Positions 10,770 through 20,883 of a stretch of 64,000 bases of DNA are shown here, piece after piece. How positions within the stretch are numbered: the stretch's first letter is position 1; every line of letters begins with the position of its first letter. The notes beneath the pieces were generated by a model. The model made no database searches and was not told the DNA's origin. It saw nothing but the letters and a program-made list of their open reading frames with translations. A program made the translations under genes and the position numbers. The DNA comes from Ustilago trichophora. Lineage: Eukaryota; Basidiomycota; Ustilaginomycetes; Ustilaginales; Ustilaginaceae. The stretch lies in the NCBI GenBank assembly GCA_900323505.1, contig OOIN01000016.1, positions 248,001 through 312,000 of the forward strand, in the 5' to 3' direction.

Positions 10770-11700
10770 TCAATCCGTGGAGCTCCCACTCTTTCCTCGA
10801 TTTTTGGGTAGAAATCTGAACGCCAGCAAAAAGAGCACCATGTTCAAAGGAACACAAGCGGCAATTGCACCCACAACGCACCATTTGGCGGCATCTTGAG
10901 CGTCCGTCTGCATGATTTCGCTTGCGATTTGGGGCAACCTTGCGCTGGCACCCAAATGAACAGCGATGAACCAGGACCAGATGGCTAGGGGAATTTTTTG
11001 CTTTCCATTCTTCGGATGGAGTGAGACTAGGGCGTTTTGAAGGGGTGTCTCTCCGTTTGAGGTGGAGATGGCAAGAATACGGATGTATTGACTTACGAGA
11101 GAGAGGACATCTAGCATTGATGCTATGAGGAGGAGTTGGAAGGATAGTGCGGTGGAATAGGATGTGCCGGTGTGGGTGAGATTGAACAGTTTGATGATGA
11201 AAAGGCTGATGATGGACCAAGGGTTCCAACAGGAGATAGCGATGGAGAAGAGAAGACAGATGCAGATCCATCGGGGGTTGGTTTCTAGTAGGTATGCTGG
11301 TGAAATTTTGACTTGGTTTGGTGTAACGGGTTCGATGTACTTTTCTCCTCCTTCTTCCTGTTGCTCTTTCTCTTGGTCTTCTGTTTGGGCAACTGTGACG
11401 TTATCGAGTGGCACATCTTCTTCACCCACACCTCTTACCAAGGTCCCCAATTCAGCATTAACCCTCTTCTGCTGGCTCGCGATCCACCAAGCCACCCAAC
11501 CAAACGCTGCGATCTGCACCTTCTCCTACCTCCCATCCAGCCAACCCAAACCAGCCCTATCGTAATGCAGTACCAATCGAAAGCAAAATCAGCGTTTCCG
11601 GAGTGACAAAGATGCATTTCTTTCTCCTCGATCCAAGAAAAAAGTAGACGAGGTGAGGACACCATCGGCATAAGTTTCCCACTTGCTGAGGTCGGACATG
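10770..11700 (-). CDS. Multi-pass membrane protein, member of a three-gene local family; 5' part unresolved or broken
   Basis: The firm part is the reading frame 11519 down to the TGA at 10770-10772, with several hydrophobic helices and an acidic loop (EDQEKEQQEEGGEK). It aligns with the products at 12045-13061 and 13673-14548, notably KIPLAIWSWFIAVHLG...LP against their KxxWGFIxxSQL...LP block. The family's upstream block PETLxLL is also present (FVTPETLILLSIG, about 11555-11600), but in another frame and separated by a TAG at 11526-11528. A GT...CAG intron of about 67 bases would restore phase but would remove a helix that the relatives have. The first exon is also uncertain: an ATG at 11698-11700 is in a third frame, and a splice-acceptor-like CACACAG lies just upstream of it. 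It may be a multi-exon gene or a frameshifted copy. Function unknown. Confidence 0.5.
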
Positions 11701-12044
11701 TTTCCACTGTGTGAGGAAAAGGGAATCGGAAGGTGAAATGCCGCCGGTTGGGAGGTGGATTCGGAAACGGTATATATTGGTGTCTACGGTTAAGGAGGAG
11801 AAATTGAAGCTTGAGTGAGGCAGAAAATGGGCAAATTTCCGCGCGCCTCATGACGAAGTCACGAATCGGCTCTCCTCGGTTGCTGAACTGGCGAGGTTTT
11901 CATGCGATGCGGGGGGGAAGTTCATTATGGTCTGGACCTTAGATACGGCTGTTCGGGAGCATGCACATTTTTAGCGTTCAAAACAGAAAGAAAGTTGATT
12001 CGAAGCGTTGCAAATGCGGATGCACCTAGGGGAGAGAAGTGATT
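11701..12044. other. Spacer between two membrane-protein family members
   Basis: About 340 bases. It may contain the first exon of the minus-strand gene at 10770-11700, because an acceptor-like CACACAG is read on the minus strand near 11701. Nothing else recognised apart from a short G run near 11910. Confidence 0.5.
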
Positions 12045-13061
12045 CTACACCTCGATCAAAGAGACATTCTTACCACCCTCTGTCTGTTCGGTGGCAGACT
12101 CGACCTTTCCAGCCCGCATCCACCTATACATTGCCAAGAATGCGACAAAGAAAACCACTTTCATAAGGCATCCTACCAGACCAAAGATGACCGTGTCGTC
12201 CACCTCCTTCTCCGCCTGCACTACCTGCGTGATCCAGCAGGGCAGCGCAAACGCGGCACTTAGCTGTGAGCACCAAATGAAACCCCACACCGGCTTTGGA
12301 ATCTTGATCCTCCGTCGATATTCCTCCTTGTCGATGTTTGCGGTTGATTCGAGATCTGCCGGGGGTTCGGACAGCTGAGCACGGCGTAAAACCATGACGC
12401 GAGTGTAGAGCATCAGAACAGCGTTGATCTCAAGAAGGATGAGTAGATAGATGAGTTGGTATTCCATGTCGGACCAGAAGGAAGCGTTCGGTTTGGCGTA
12501 AAAGTGATTCATGAGACGGGATAGTACCGAGTGTTGACCCGTGTACAGTGTCGGGATCGAGGACCAGAAGATGACATTGGTGAATCTGCGCCAGCTGAAT
12601 CTGAGCTCATTTGTCTTTTTCGGCTGCTGCTGCGATGGAGCGGCTGCATTGCCTGCGGTGGCTGTTGAAGTTTCTGCCTCTACTTGAGCTTCATCTGCTG
12701 CCTTTTCGTCCTCGAGGTTGATGAGAGGAGAAGCTGTGATAGAGTTGGTTGATGGGTTTGCCGCGAAGTTGGGCAAACGCGCCTTGTTCTGGTAGTGAAT
12801 GGTCAACGCGGTCGCCATGAGCAGACCGAATAAGTCAACCTTCTCTTGGAAGTGAGCGAGGGAGAAGAAGTTTGCAAAGAGGTAGCGATACCGGCACATG
12901 AAGACGAGGCATAGAAGAACAAGGGTCTCGGAGGGAACATAAAGGGCGAGACGCGGCGATCTGCCCAAGGCAACATTGAGAAATGATACGGATAGGACAA
13001 AGAAAGGACGAGAAAGTATGGATGTGAATGCAACAATGTTGCACCATATGGGGTTTGTCAT
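12045..13061 (-). CDS. Multi-pass membrane protein of unknown function, local family member
   Basis: The product has 338 residues. I start it at the ATG at 13061 (MTNPIWCNIVAF); the open frame extends 17 codons further but without an earlier ATG. Hydrophobic helices occur near residues 8-35, 43-60 and 72-90, then near WSDMEYQLIYLLILLEINAVL, WGFIWCSQLSAAFALP and IFGLVGCLMKVVFFVAF. A Glu/Ala-rich loop (residues about 110-145) separates the first and second halves. Shared landmarks with the genes at 13673 and 10770 are PxETLxLL, the QLxY...LExNA helix and KxxWGFIxxSQL. I know no function for this family. It is divergent from its sister gene at 13673. Confidence 0.75.
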   Translation of the reverse strand: MTNPIWCNIVAFTSILSRPFFVLSVSFLNVALGRSPRLALYVPSETLVLLCLVFMCRYRYLFANFFSLAHFQEKVDLFGLLMATALTIHYQNKARLPNFAANPSTNSITASPLINLEDEKAADEAQVEAETSTATAGNAAAPSQQQPKKTNELRFSWRRFTNVIFWSSIPTLYTGQHSVLSRLMNHFYAKPNASFWSDMEYQLIYLLILLEINAVLMLYTRVMVLRRAQLSEPPADLESTANIDKEEYRRRIKIPKPVWGFIWCSQLSAAFALPCWITQVVQAEKEVDDTVIFGLVGCLMKVVFFVAFLAMYRWMRAGKVESATEQTEGGKNVSLIEV

Positions 13062-13672
13062 GATTGAAAGTGTGTCGGTGGTGGAAGGTGGTGGTGACGG
13101 TGGTGATAGCAACCCACGCTGGGATGATGATGGTGGTTAGGAAGGGACAGAAAAGTGAACTCTATCGTGACGAGAGAGAGAGTCGGTAGTGGGACGAGCG
13201 CCTCCGGATTCAGCACTTGATCAGTGTCGCAATAATTTCGTGCGCAGCTGTCCAATTCCGCGGCAAACTCGCACAGCTGATTGGCGATACATGATGGTGC
13301 ATGAATCGGTCACACGCCTCTTTTCCCCTACTGGCTAGCATCGTTCATGCATCCGCACAGCCCTCCTCTCTCCAACCTCATCTGTTACAATTGCTTGGTC
13401 TTGCATTAGTGTGCCGATCTCTTTTCTCTGCAGCTCCTCGTGAGGTACCCGCCGGCGAACAAAGCGCTTCTCGGCAAATCTTTCGCTCGGCACCGCAACA
13501 AAAAAAAAAGAAAAGTAACGTCATCCGCTTCTAGAACTGTGTACTGTAGCTGCCAAAATGGATCTCACACTACGCCTATCAATTCTTTCTTGTCACGATC
13601 CCTCTTCTGAGGTATAGAACGCTTTTCTTACCGTTTCCCACTGTACAGTACGAATCGGCGTCCATCACAATC
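13062..13672. other. Divergent promoter region of two related membrane-protein genes
   Basis: About 0.6 kb between head-to-head paralogues. It contains a GGT/GAT simple repeat near 13075-13140, an A run near 13500, and two copies of a TGTACTGTA-type motif (13540-13548, and the palindromic ACTGTACAGTAC at 13640-13651). Confidence 0.6.
13640..13651. promoter_or_regulatory. Palindromic ACTGTACAGT motif just upstream of an ATG
   Basis: ACTGTACAGTAC ends 22 bases before the ATG at 13673, so it probably lies in the 5' leader or core promoter. The same core recurs in other spacers of this window (42595, 43078, 14650, 63182). Confidence 0.3.
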
Positions 13673-14548
13673 ATGCTAGGTTGGGTATTGTGGTTGCAGG
13701 CTATCTCTCAGCCCTTGATCGCGATTTCGCCGCTCTTTGTCGTCTGCAACGTGTCAAAGTCGCCCCGTTCCGTGGTGTTTTGGGCACCAGAGACGTTCCT
13801 CCTCCTCAGCGCTGCTTACCTCTTGCGATACCAAGAGATCTATCTGCACCTCTTTTCCTTTCAACATGGCTTGCAAAAGATCCATCTTATCGGCCTCTTC
13901 ACTGCCACCTGCTTGATCTTGCATCATCTGCGTCAGGCACGTCTTTCCATACGCAAATCTCGCCTGTCGCTCGAGCGTGACACAACTCAAGATGAAGACT
14001 CTGAAATTTCCACCATACAGTCAGAGTCTTTCAGCCTCGAGCCAGAATGGGCCATGCTGACAGCAATAGCGATCGCCATGGTGCTGCTCTCGCTGTATTT
14101 TGGCGAACACTCCTTATCCGCGCGAGCTGTGCGGTGGTACAAAGGCCGACCGAATGGCTACTTCTGGCAAGATTTCTGCGCGCAACTGGTGTACATGTCG
14201 TACTGGCTAGAGCTCAATGCCTTGCCGTTTCAGTATCTACGCTCGGCCAGGCTTCATTACCTTTCGAATGGGAAGAGCCAAGTCGAGACGGAGGAAGGAA
14301 GAAAAAAATGGAAAGCGTTGAGAATGACGAAGGCTCTTTGGGGCTTTATCATGTCCAGCCAGCTAGGCGTGGCGGTTTCGCTTCCGAGCTCGGTGGAAAA
14401 GGTCATGGCGAGCGCGGAGGATGCAGATGATGTGTTGGTGAATGGGATCTTTTCAGGATGTTTGCAAATCTTAATGCTGGGTGCTTTCCTGACGGTGCTC
14501 AAGTGGGGTTCGGAGAGATGGGCGAGATGGCATGCGACTGAGGCCTAG
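13673..14548 (+). CDS. Multi-pass membrane protein of unknown function, local family member
   Basis: The product has 291 residues from the ATG at 13673 (MLGWVLWLQAISQPLIAISP). The N-terminal helix is followed by the family block FWAPETFLLLSAAYLLRY. Then come an acidic/Ser-rich loop (about residues 105-125), a helix pair, GYFWQDFCAQLVYMSYWLEL, the conserved KALWGFIMSSQLGVAVSLP segment and a last helix (CLQILMLGAFLTVLKW). This matches the order in the divergent gene at 12045-13061. About six membrane segments are expected. I see no catalytic or transport signature. The compact local family suggests tandem duplication and divergence. Confidence 0.75.
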   Translation: MLGWVLWLQAISQPLIAISPLFVVCNVSKSPRSVVFWAPETFLLLSAAYLLRYQEIYLHLFSFQHGLQKIHLIGLFTATCLILHHLRQARLSIRKSRLSLERDTTQDEDSEISTIQSESFSLEPEWAMLTAIAIAMVLLSLYFGEHSLSARAVRWYKGRPNGYFWQDFCAQLVYMSYWLELNALPFQYLRSARLHYLSNGKSQVETEEGRKKWKALRMTKALWGFIMSSQLGVAVSLPSSVEKVMASAEDADDVLVNGIFSGCLQILMLGAFLTVLKWGSERWARWHATEA

Positions 14549-15189
14549 TGTAGCACAAATGTACCTCTCCCAATAGAGCTCTTGCACATCTCGATCCTCT
14601 CTGCTGTGTACATTCTTCAACGAAAAAGGCTCTTAATGAGCGCGGTGTGTGTACAGTACATAGGTGTGGATATCAACTGCGACCTGAGTTTCCGGTAAGG
14701 GCTAAGCTCTAGACTTGAGCCTCAACCTTCTCAGTGTGCGCATAAAGTTCATCATACGCAGCCTTGATCAACCTCTCAATCGTCCCTTATCCAGACCATT
14801 ATTCGGGGAACAACTACGATCTGTTTTCCACGAACAATTAGACATTCAACATCGGCATTGCTTTGATTCCGTAGCACGTTGCGTTTTCTCGTTATCCCTT
14901 CCTTCGTGTCCCCTTTGGTGGTGCTGTGGTCAAAGGTGGCCAGCCTGCGCGAGGTCATTCTTCGGGTTGCGGTGGGGCCAGATCTGCGTGCGTACTGTAG
15001 AATGTATGCAGATCGTAAAGACAGGAAGGCTATTTGCAGTTCAAGCAGAACCTTCGGCTTAACAAGGCCAGAATTGCGCCAAAAAGTGGAGGTTGGCTGC
15101 CTGCTGAGTCGTCTCCCCCACTTTGACATCCCGCGCCATCCTCCTCACAACCACCATCGCCGACAACGCCAACCCCAAACACATCAGCC
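14549..15189. other. Spacer with no supported gene
   Basis: About 0.64 kb. Short frames here lack start context, domains or conserved composition. A TGTACAGTACA motif is present at 14650-14660. The stretch probably holds the terminator of the membrane-protein gene and the promoter of the gene at 15190. Confidence 0.55.
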
Positions 15190-15732
15190 ATGTCTGCATC
15201 CTCATCAACCACTCTGCCTCCTGAACTCCTTCCACTGTTGCAACGCGATCAACCAGAAACACAACTTCCACCTTTACGGCCGCAAAAACCATTCTCTTCC
15301 ACTCACAAGTCCATCATCTCCACCCCCACCTTCCCCGTTCCGGTCATTGCCATCCTCCATCTTCTCAACGACGACCTCACCTCAGCCCACTCACTGGTCC
15401 AAGATGACGACAGCAACATGGATTCCAACTTGATCCATTCCATCTTGCATCGTCGAGAGGGCGACTTTTGGAATTCCAAATGGTGGCTCGACCGATTCTC
15501 CCATCCCTTCCTCGACCAACTGTACGCAGAAAGAGGCATGAAGGGAAGGAAAGGAGCAAAGCAGTTCGTAGACCTGGTCGAGAGATTAACGTCAAACAAA
15601 GGAGGCGCAGTTACGGCTTGTGCAGCACAGAGAGATGTAAACGAGGCAAAAAATTGGCAGTGGAAAGAACATTCCTCACTCGCGACCTATCTCTTCAGAA
15701 AGTATGACGTCGCTCCACCCACTTCGAGGTAG
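15190..15732 (+). CDS. Small conserved-looking cytosolic protein of unknown function
   Basis: The product has 180 residues from the ATG at 15190 (context gccATGTCT). A Pro/Ser-rich N-terminus of about 45 residues precedes a compact block: AILHLLNDDLTSAHSLVQDD, then LIHSILHRREGDFWNSKWW and HPFLDQLY. The pattern of a hydrophobic helix followed by HRREGDFWNSKWW looks like a conserved fungal protein family whose role I cannot name. There is no signal peptide, no membrane helix and no known catalytic motif. It converges with the cysteine synthase-like gene, 68 bases separating the stop codons. Confidence 0.65.
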   Translation: MSASSSTTLPPELLPLLQRDQPETQLPPLRPQKPFSSTHKSIISTPTFPVPVIAILHLLNDDLTSAHSLVQDDDSNMDSNLIHSILHRREGDFWNSKWWLDRFSHPFLDQLYAERGMKGRKGAKQFVDLVERLTSNKGGAVTACAAQRDVNEAKNWQWKEHSSLATYLFRKYDVAPPTSR

Positions 15733-15800
15733 CATCGCTTCAGCATGACATGTAAATGCAGTGTATTTCTAGCGCAAATCTATGTGTGGTATGGAGAAAG

Positions 15801-17499
15801 CTAGTCGAGAGAAAGAATGTCGGAAATATCGCTGCTTCCAGCATCCGAAACACCAAGACGGGTGAGTGCGGTGTTGTCGTGGAATTTGGAGAGATGGCGA
15901 GATCCAGAATCACACAGAACGGTGACTACGACGGGTGGTGGGTCGTCACCGCGCTCTCGTTTGAGTTTGAGAGCGGTGCGTACGGCAGCGACGCAATTTA
16001 CTGCTGAGGAGGAACCGAGGAAAAGTCCATCGCTGTGAGCCATGATAGTGATGTGAGAAATGTCAGCTTCTGTCGATATAGATCGCGTGCAGATAAGGAA
16101 AGCTGGAAAACACCTACTTGAGAATAAGATAGCGACCCATACGAGCAGCTTCATCGTCACTGACCCTCTCGGCGTCGTCTATGCATTGCAATCCCATCTG
16201 AAGGTTCCTCGTGATCCTGTTGATACCGATTCCTTCCACAACCGAGTCTACCTGGTGTCTTCTCCTTTTACCCTCTGCTTCGGTGGGGCTGTACATGACG
16301 CCGTACTTGACTTTGTTGTACAGACCACTACCCTGCGGATCAGCCAAAATCACTTTGACCTCCTGAGCCGACCCTGCCCTCCTGATAAATCCTCCTCCGC
16401 GGTTCGATTCATCGGGATCGCACGAAACGCGCTTCAGATACGCGGCGCATCCAGAGAGCGTCCCTCCCGTACCTGCACCTGCGACAAAGGCGTCGATAAG
16501 TCCGCCGGTCTGACGCCAGATCTCGGGACCAGTACCGTTGTAGTGCGCCCAAAAGTTGGACGGGTTTTCGAATTGGTCTGCAAAGAAGCCGCGTGCTTGG
16601 GACTCGTTGATGAGTTCTCCGTCCACGCCTTGGTTGGAAGCGGAGCGTTTGGTGGAGACTACCAGGTCATCCCGATGTACATATTCTTCACCCTGGCCCG
16701 CCTCGGAACCGGCATAACCTGATGTTCCAAAGCCGGTGGGGTGGGGACCGACAAGCTCTACATCACCAAAGGCCTCTGCGCGAGCCCTGGCTTCGTTTAC
16801 AAAGTGTCGTGGATCCACAATACCCCGGGGTCTCACGGACTGGATCTCGGCACCGAGCTTTTCCAACAACTCGACCTTCTCCCTCGCCACGTCGTCGGGG
16901 ATGACGATCGAGCATCTATACCCCTTTGCTCTCGCCAGCGTAGCCAGTGAGATACCAGTACTGCCGACCGTACCTTCAAAGATACAGCTTCCCGTATGTG
17001 GATATAGCAATCCTTCCTCCTCTGCATCTTTCAATATTTGCAGTGCGACTCGGTCCTTTGGTGAGCCTGCGGGGTTGAGAAACTCTGCTTTGCCCAGAAT
17101 TTCGCAGCCAGTAGCATCGGAGAGACTGTTGATGCGCATCAGAGGTGTATTCCCGATAAGACCTTCTACACCATGAACGACTTGGCCGGAACGAATTTGG
17201 ATTGGATCGCGTCCACGAAGTTCGCGCCGACGACGCTCTTCTTCGTCCTCGTCATCCAGGCCGTACGAGCGGAGTTTCCTGCGTCTACGTCGACGTTCTC
17301 GTCGTTCTGCAAAGAAGAAGACAGAAGTGATGGAGCCAAGACCGAGGACAAGACCGGTAAAGACGCCGATGAGGAATGTGGATTTGCGATGGGATCGTGA
17401 GTAGCGAGAGATGACGGTCCATCCTGGAATATGGGCTAGTTTCGAGGTGGAGCCCGAAGCTACGGCCGAAGAGGTCGCCCTCGAGGCCAAGTTCGACAT
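15801..17499 (-). CDS. Membrane-anchored cysteine synthase-like PLP enzyme (MCY1/Cys12 type)
   Basis: I read two exons, 17499-16118 and 16032-15801, about 537 residues. The intron 16117-16033 starts GTAGGTG and ends CACAG. Splicing creates RYLIL-N-DGLFLGSSSAVN, the expected fold-II sequence. The ATG at 17499 (MSNLASRATSS) is chosen because the open frame upstream has no ATG. A single membrane helix near residues 39-61 (FLIGVFTGLVLGLGSITSVFF) is followed by a very basic stretch. The PLP domain shows GNTPLMRI, NPAGSPKDRVAL with the probable PLP lysine K148, and EGTVGSTGISLA. The GSTG form, in place of the SGNTG loop of classical O-acetylserine sulfhydrylases, and the N-terminal anchor match the yeast MCY1/fission yeast Cys12 group at the mitochondrial outer membrane. 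Exact substrate is not shown by sequence. Confidence 0.88.
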
Positions 17500-18180
17500 G
17501 ATTGTCCTCGAGCAGCTCTGGTGTAGCTGAGTAGGTGAGTGTAGAGGTGGTGGAAGACAAGATCGAGAGCGAGAGCATGTTTGCTTTCGAGGTGGAGGAA
17601 AAGGGATCCTTTTCCACAAAAATCGGTCGAGCTCGGATCAATCTCGGATTCTTCAAAATCGCATCGGGAGAGAACAACTCTACAGTCTAACACCTTGCTT
17701 CAAAAAATCGATTGTGTCATATGAAGCAAACAGCTATGATGCACCGTCCACATGCCTCTGATACACATTCATCGGACGCCTCTCTTCCGTCCTGATGATA
17801 GCCGAGCATCGCCTACAACATCCTGCCTTGCTGTTTGCTTTGCCGTATTCTTTTCCGCCACATACCAAGAGGCAACTTGAATGTAACGTATCACAATACC
17901 ACAGCCTAATGCAATGCACAATGTCGAGGACCGAGGAGAGCATTGTGGTGAAGGAAATGAGAAATGCAAAGCCGGCGGCGTACAAGAGGCAGTTAGTTAC
18001 GCACAAGCCCGGTGTTTTTCACGGTGTCCTCTTTGTGCGCTTCTCGAGATTGAGGCTGGCTCGCACACTCCTCCCCTTTACCTGCTGAACCTCTTTGTCA
18101 TTGCTGCCCTCTCCGCCACCTCCATCATCGCGATCCATTCTGTTCGACAACCAATACCAGCAGGTGTTTTTCAGTCAACT
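17500..18180. other. Divergent promoter region, cysteine synthase-like and M28 peptidase genes
   Basis: About 0.68 kb. The frame of the M28 gene stays open to an ATG at 17914, so a longer N-terminus is formally possible. I prefer 18181 because it gives a normal type II topology and a good start context (aactATGG). Confidence 0.55.
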
Positions 18181-20757
18181 ATGGCTCGTTACCAAACCCT
18201 CAGCCAGGAGGCTCCAGCTTCTCCACCTCTCAAGCTCGACGCCAAGCATCCCGTTGAGAAAGGTTCCGCTACTCAGCAATCCCTTTCACTGGTGGATGTC
18301 ACTTGTCACACGCAGCAAGGATCGCGAGTGACCGTCTACTGGCCACCTGGTGGCAAGCCGTACACTCTCCGCGGCTGGCGTCTCTTCACCCTGCTCGCCG
18401 CGATCTGTTGCTACTTCTTTCTCCCTGTCCCTTGGTCTGAGCTCTTCCGTTTCAACCACGTTAAACCCTGCCCGCACGCCTTCCGATCTGTGCAGGGTTA
18501 CTCATCGCATCTCTCCAGCGCTGGCTTCTTCCCTTCCGACACCGTCACTCTAAAACAGAAGAACGAGACACCTGAGACCAGGTGGAAAAAGTGGTTTGCC
18601 AAGCTCGAATCTGACTTCCTCGCCGTGCCTACCGCCCATGGCGCACGGGAAGCCTTGAAGCGCTACACAAACGTCACCCACTACGCCGGCACCGAAGGAG
18701 ATTACAACTCTGCCCTTCGAATCTTGCAGGAATGGGGAGATCTCATCGGTGCTCCCCTCACAGAGGATCTCAAGCAGCTCGTATTCGATGCTGGTTCGTC
18801 TTCCAGTCAGGCCTATCTCAAGGGATCTGATGGGAAGGGTGGCGTGAGAGCTTGGACCGACACGTATTCTGTCTGGCTCAACTATCCGCTCAACTCTTCC
18901 TTGACACTCGCCAAGCCGGATTCGCTCGACAAGCCCTACTGGCGCGCATCCTTGAAGGAGGATGTGCTGGAAAAGGACCCGACCAGTTCTCGTGGTGTCC
19001 CTCTCTTCCACGGCTACTCTGCCTCAGGAAGCGTTTCGGGCCAGGTGGTATTCGCCGGCATGGGCAGGAAGCAAGACTTTGCCGATCTCGCAGCCAAAGG
19101 TATCGACGTCAAAGGAAAGATCGTCCTCGTCGACTACGGATCCAACTTTCGCGGTCTCAAAGTGCGTGCTGCTCAAGAAGCTGGCGCTGTAGGCGTCATC
19201 ATCTACACCGACACCATCGAAGATGGCCAAGTCACCGAAGCCAACGGCTACAAGCCTTACCCTGATGGACCTGCGCGCAACCCTTCCGCGGTTCAGCGTG
19301 GCTCGGTGCAAGGACTTTCGTTTTACCCTGGTGACCCTGGTACTCCTGGCAAGCCTAGCTACCGCAACGCCACCAGATTGGAGCCTGAGGACGCAGACTC
19401 GCTCCCCAAGATTCCTTCGCTTCCCCTTTCGTACTCTGAAGCCAAGGTCCTGCTCGACAGCATGAAGGGCAAAGGTCTCAAAGCACAAGATGTGAACGAT
19501 AGGTTGGCGGGTGCCATTGACGGCGTAGAATACTGGACTGGTCCATCGGAAGACGTTGTCCACCTGGAGAACTTTGTCGATCTGCAGGTGCGCGATATTT
19601 GGAACACCTACGCTGTTCTGCCTGGTCACATTAAGGATGAAGTCGTGGTGTTGGGCAACCACAGGGATGCATGGACTTTTGGCGCTGCGGATCCAAACTC
19701 GGGAACCGCGGCGTTCCACGAGGCTATCAAAGGTCTTGCCGAGCTCTACAAGGCTGGGTGGAAACCCATGCGTACCATTGTTTTCGCCTCGTGGGATGCC
19801 GAAGAGTACGGTCTTGTAGGAAGCACAGAATTCGGTGAGGACCACGCCGAATGGATCCGCAACCACGTCGTAGCATACCACAATGTCGACGTCTCTGTTT
19901 CTGGATCTGTCATCCAGGCTTCTTCCTCCCCATCCCTGTCGCGTTCCGTCCAGGAGGCAGCAGCAAAGGTTTCCGACCCCAACACCAATGTCACCTCGAC
20001 CAAGATCAACCTCGACGCATTTAACCCCTTGGGCTCCGGTTCCGACTACACGGTATTCCTCCAACATCTCGGTATCGCTTCCACCGACTTGGGTTTCAAG
20101 CGCTCCAGCACGGATCCCGTGTACATGTACCATTCCAATTACGACAGCTTCTACTGGATGGACAACTTTGGCGATCCCGGATTTAAGCGTCATGAAGCGG
20201 CGGCAAAGATTGTCGGGTTGATGGCGATCGAATCGTCCACTCAGCTGTTTGCGCCGCTGAATGTGAAAGATTATGCCGATGCGATGGGCAAGTACCTGGA
20301 CAAGGTGGAAGGTTTGGCGGAGAAAAAGTTGGGCATTCCGAGAGGCGTGGGTGCCAAACAGCCCGGTTGGTTGAAGGATCTTAGGAGGGCGGTTCACGGG
20401 CTTGGAAAGGAGACAAGGCACTTTGAGAAGCGTAAAGTTCAGCTGGGCAAAAAACTCGCGCATCTGGCCGAGAGGAAGGACAAGAAGTTCTGGAAAGTGC
20501 TAGCAGAGATCGTGAGCGTCAACAGGAAGCTGAGGACTTTCGAACAGGGCCTGATCAGTAAAGAGGGTCTGAAGGGTAGAGAGTGGTATAAGCATCTGGG
20601 CACCGCTCCTGGTCGATGGCTCGGTTACGGAGCCACTACTTTCCCAGGTGTCACCGAGGCTATCACGCTAGATGCCGGCGAAGGAGTGGAGAAGGAGGCT
20701 CGCCGTCTGGCTCAGCACATCGACGGTTTGCGAAAGCATCTTCGCCACCACCACTGA
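18181..20757 (+). CDS. Glutamate carboxypeptidase II-like M28B metallopeptidase, type II membrane protein
   Basis: The product has 858 residues. A cytosolic N-terminus of about 60 residues precedes one membrane helix (LFTLLAAICCYFFLPVPW). A protease-associated domain (FADLAAKGIDVKGKIVLVDYG, AAQEAGAVGVIIY) then leads into the M28 zinc peptidase domain. All expected di-zinc ligands are visible: H494 and D504 in LGNHRDAWTFGAADPNSG, the catalytic/ligand pair E541-E542 in WDAEEYG, D570 in YHNVD, and H651 in YMYHSNYDSF. A transferrin-receptor-type dimerisation region follows. The family includes human PSMA/GCPII and yeast Tre1/Tre2/Vps70, which act in the secretory/vacuolar system. With its full ligand set this copy should be an active peptidase. 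The substrate is unknown. It converges with the mitochondrial carrier. Confidence 0.93.
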   Translation: MARYQTLSQEAPASPPLKLDAKHPVEKGSATQQSLSLVDVTCHTQQGSRVTVYWPPGGKPYTLRGWRLFTLLAAICCYFFLPVPWSELFRFNHVKPCPHAFRSVQGYSSHLSSAGFFPSDTVTLKQKNETPETRWKKWFAKLESDFLAVPTAHGAREALKRYTNVTHYAGTEGDYNSALRILQEWGDLIGAPLTEDLKQLVFDAGSSSSQAYLKGSDGKGGVRAWTDTYSVWLNYPLNSSLTLAKPDSLDKPYWRASLKEDVLEKDPTSSRGVPLFHGYSASGSVSGQVVFAGMGRKQDFADLAAKGIDVKGKIVLVDYGSNFRGLKVRAAQEAGAVGVIIYTDTIEDGQVTEANGYKPYPDGPARNPSAVQRGSVQGLSFYPGDPGTPGKPSYRNATRLEPEDADSLPKIPSLPLSYSEAKVLLDSMKGKGLKAQDVNDRLAGAIDGVEYWTGPSEDVVHLENFVDLQVRDIWNTYAVLPGHIKDEVVVLGNHRDAWTFGAADPNSGTAAFHEAIKGLAELYKAGWKPMRTIVFASWDAEEYGLVGSTEFGEDHAEWIRNHVVAYHNVDVSVSGSVIQASSSPSLSRSVQEAAAKVSDPNTNVTSTKINLDAFNPLGSGSDYTVFLQHLGIASTDLGFKRSSTDPVYMYHSNYDSFYWMDNFGDPGFKRHEAAAKIVGLMAIESSTQLFAPLNVKDYADAMGKYLDKVEGLAEKKLGIPRGVGAKQPGWLKDLRRAVHGLGKETRHFEKRKVQLGKKLAHLAERKDKKFWKVLAEIVSVNRKLRTFEQGLISKEGLKGREWYKHLGTAPGRWLGYGATTFPGVTEAITLDAGEGVEKEARRLAQHIDGLRKHLRHHH

Positions 20758-20883
20758 TGCGTTCAAAGTGAATGACCAGACACACCGCATGCAATTTCAC
20801 CTTGGATGTTTCTCCCTCCACGTCGCTTGTGTGTGCGAGTATAGATTGAGCAATAGAAATACATGTTGCATCCAACTTCGCTT

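Noticed and set aside
17914..18180. Upstream ATG extension of the M28 peptidase
   Set aside because: Would add 89 Cys-rich residues and a second hydrophobic stretch before a normal type II anchor; the ATG at 18181 has better context.
19024..20463. 479-codon minus-strand frame
   Set aside because: Antisense shadow of the M28 peptidase.
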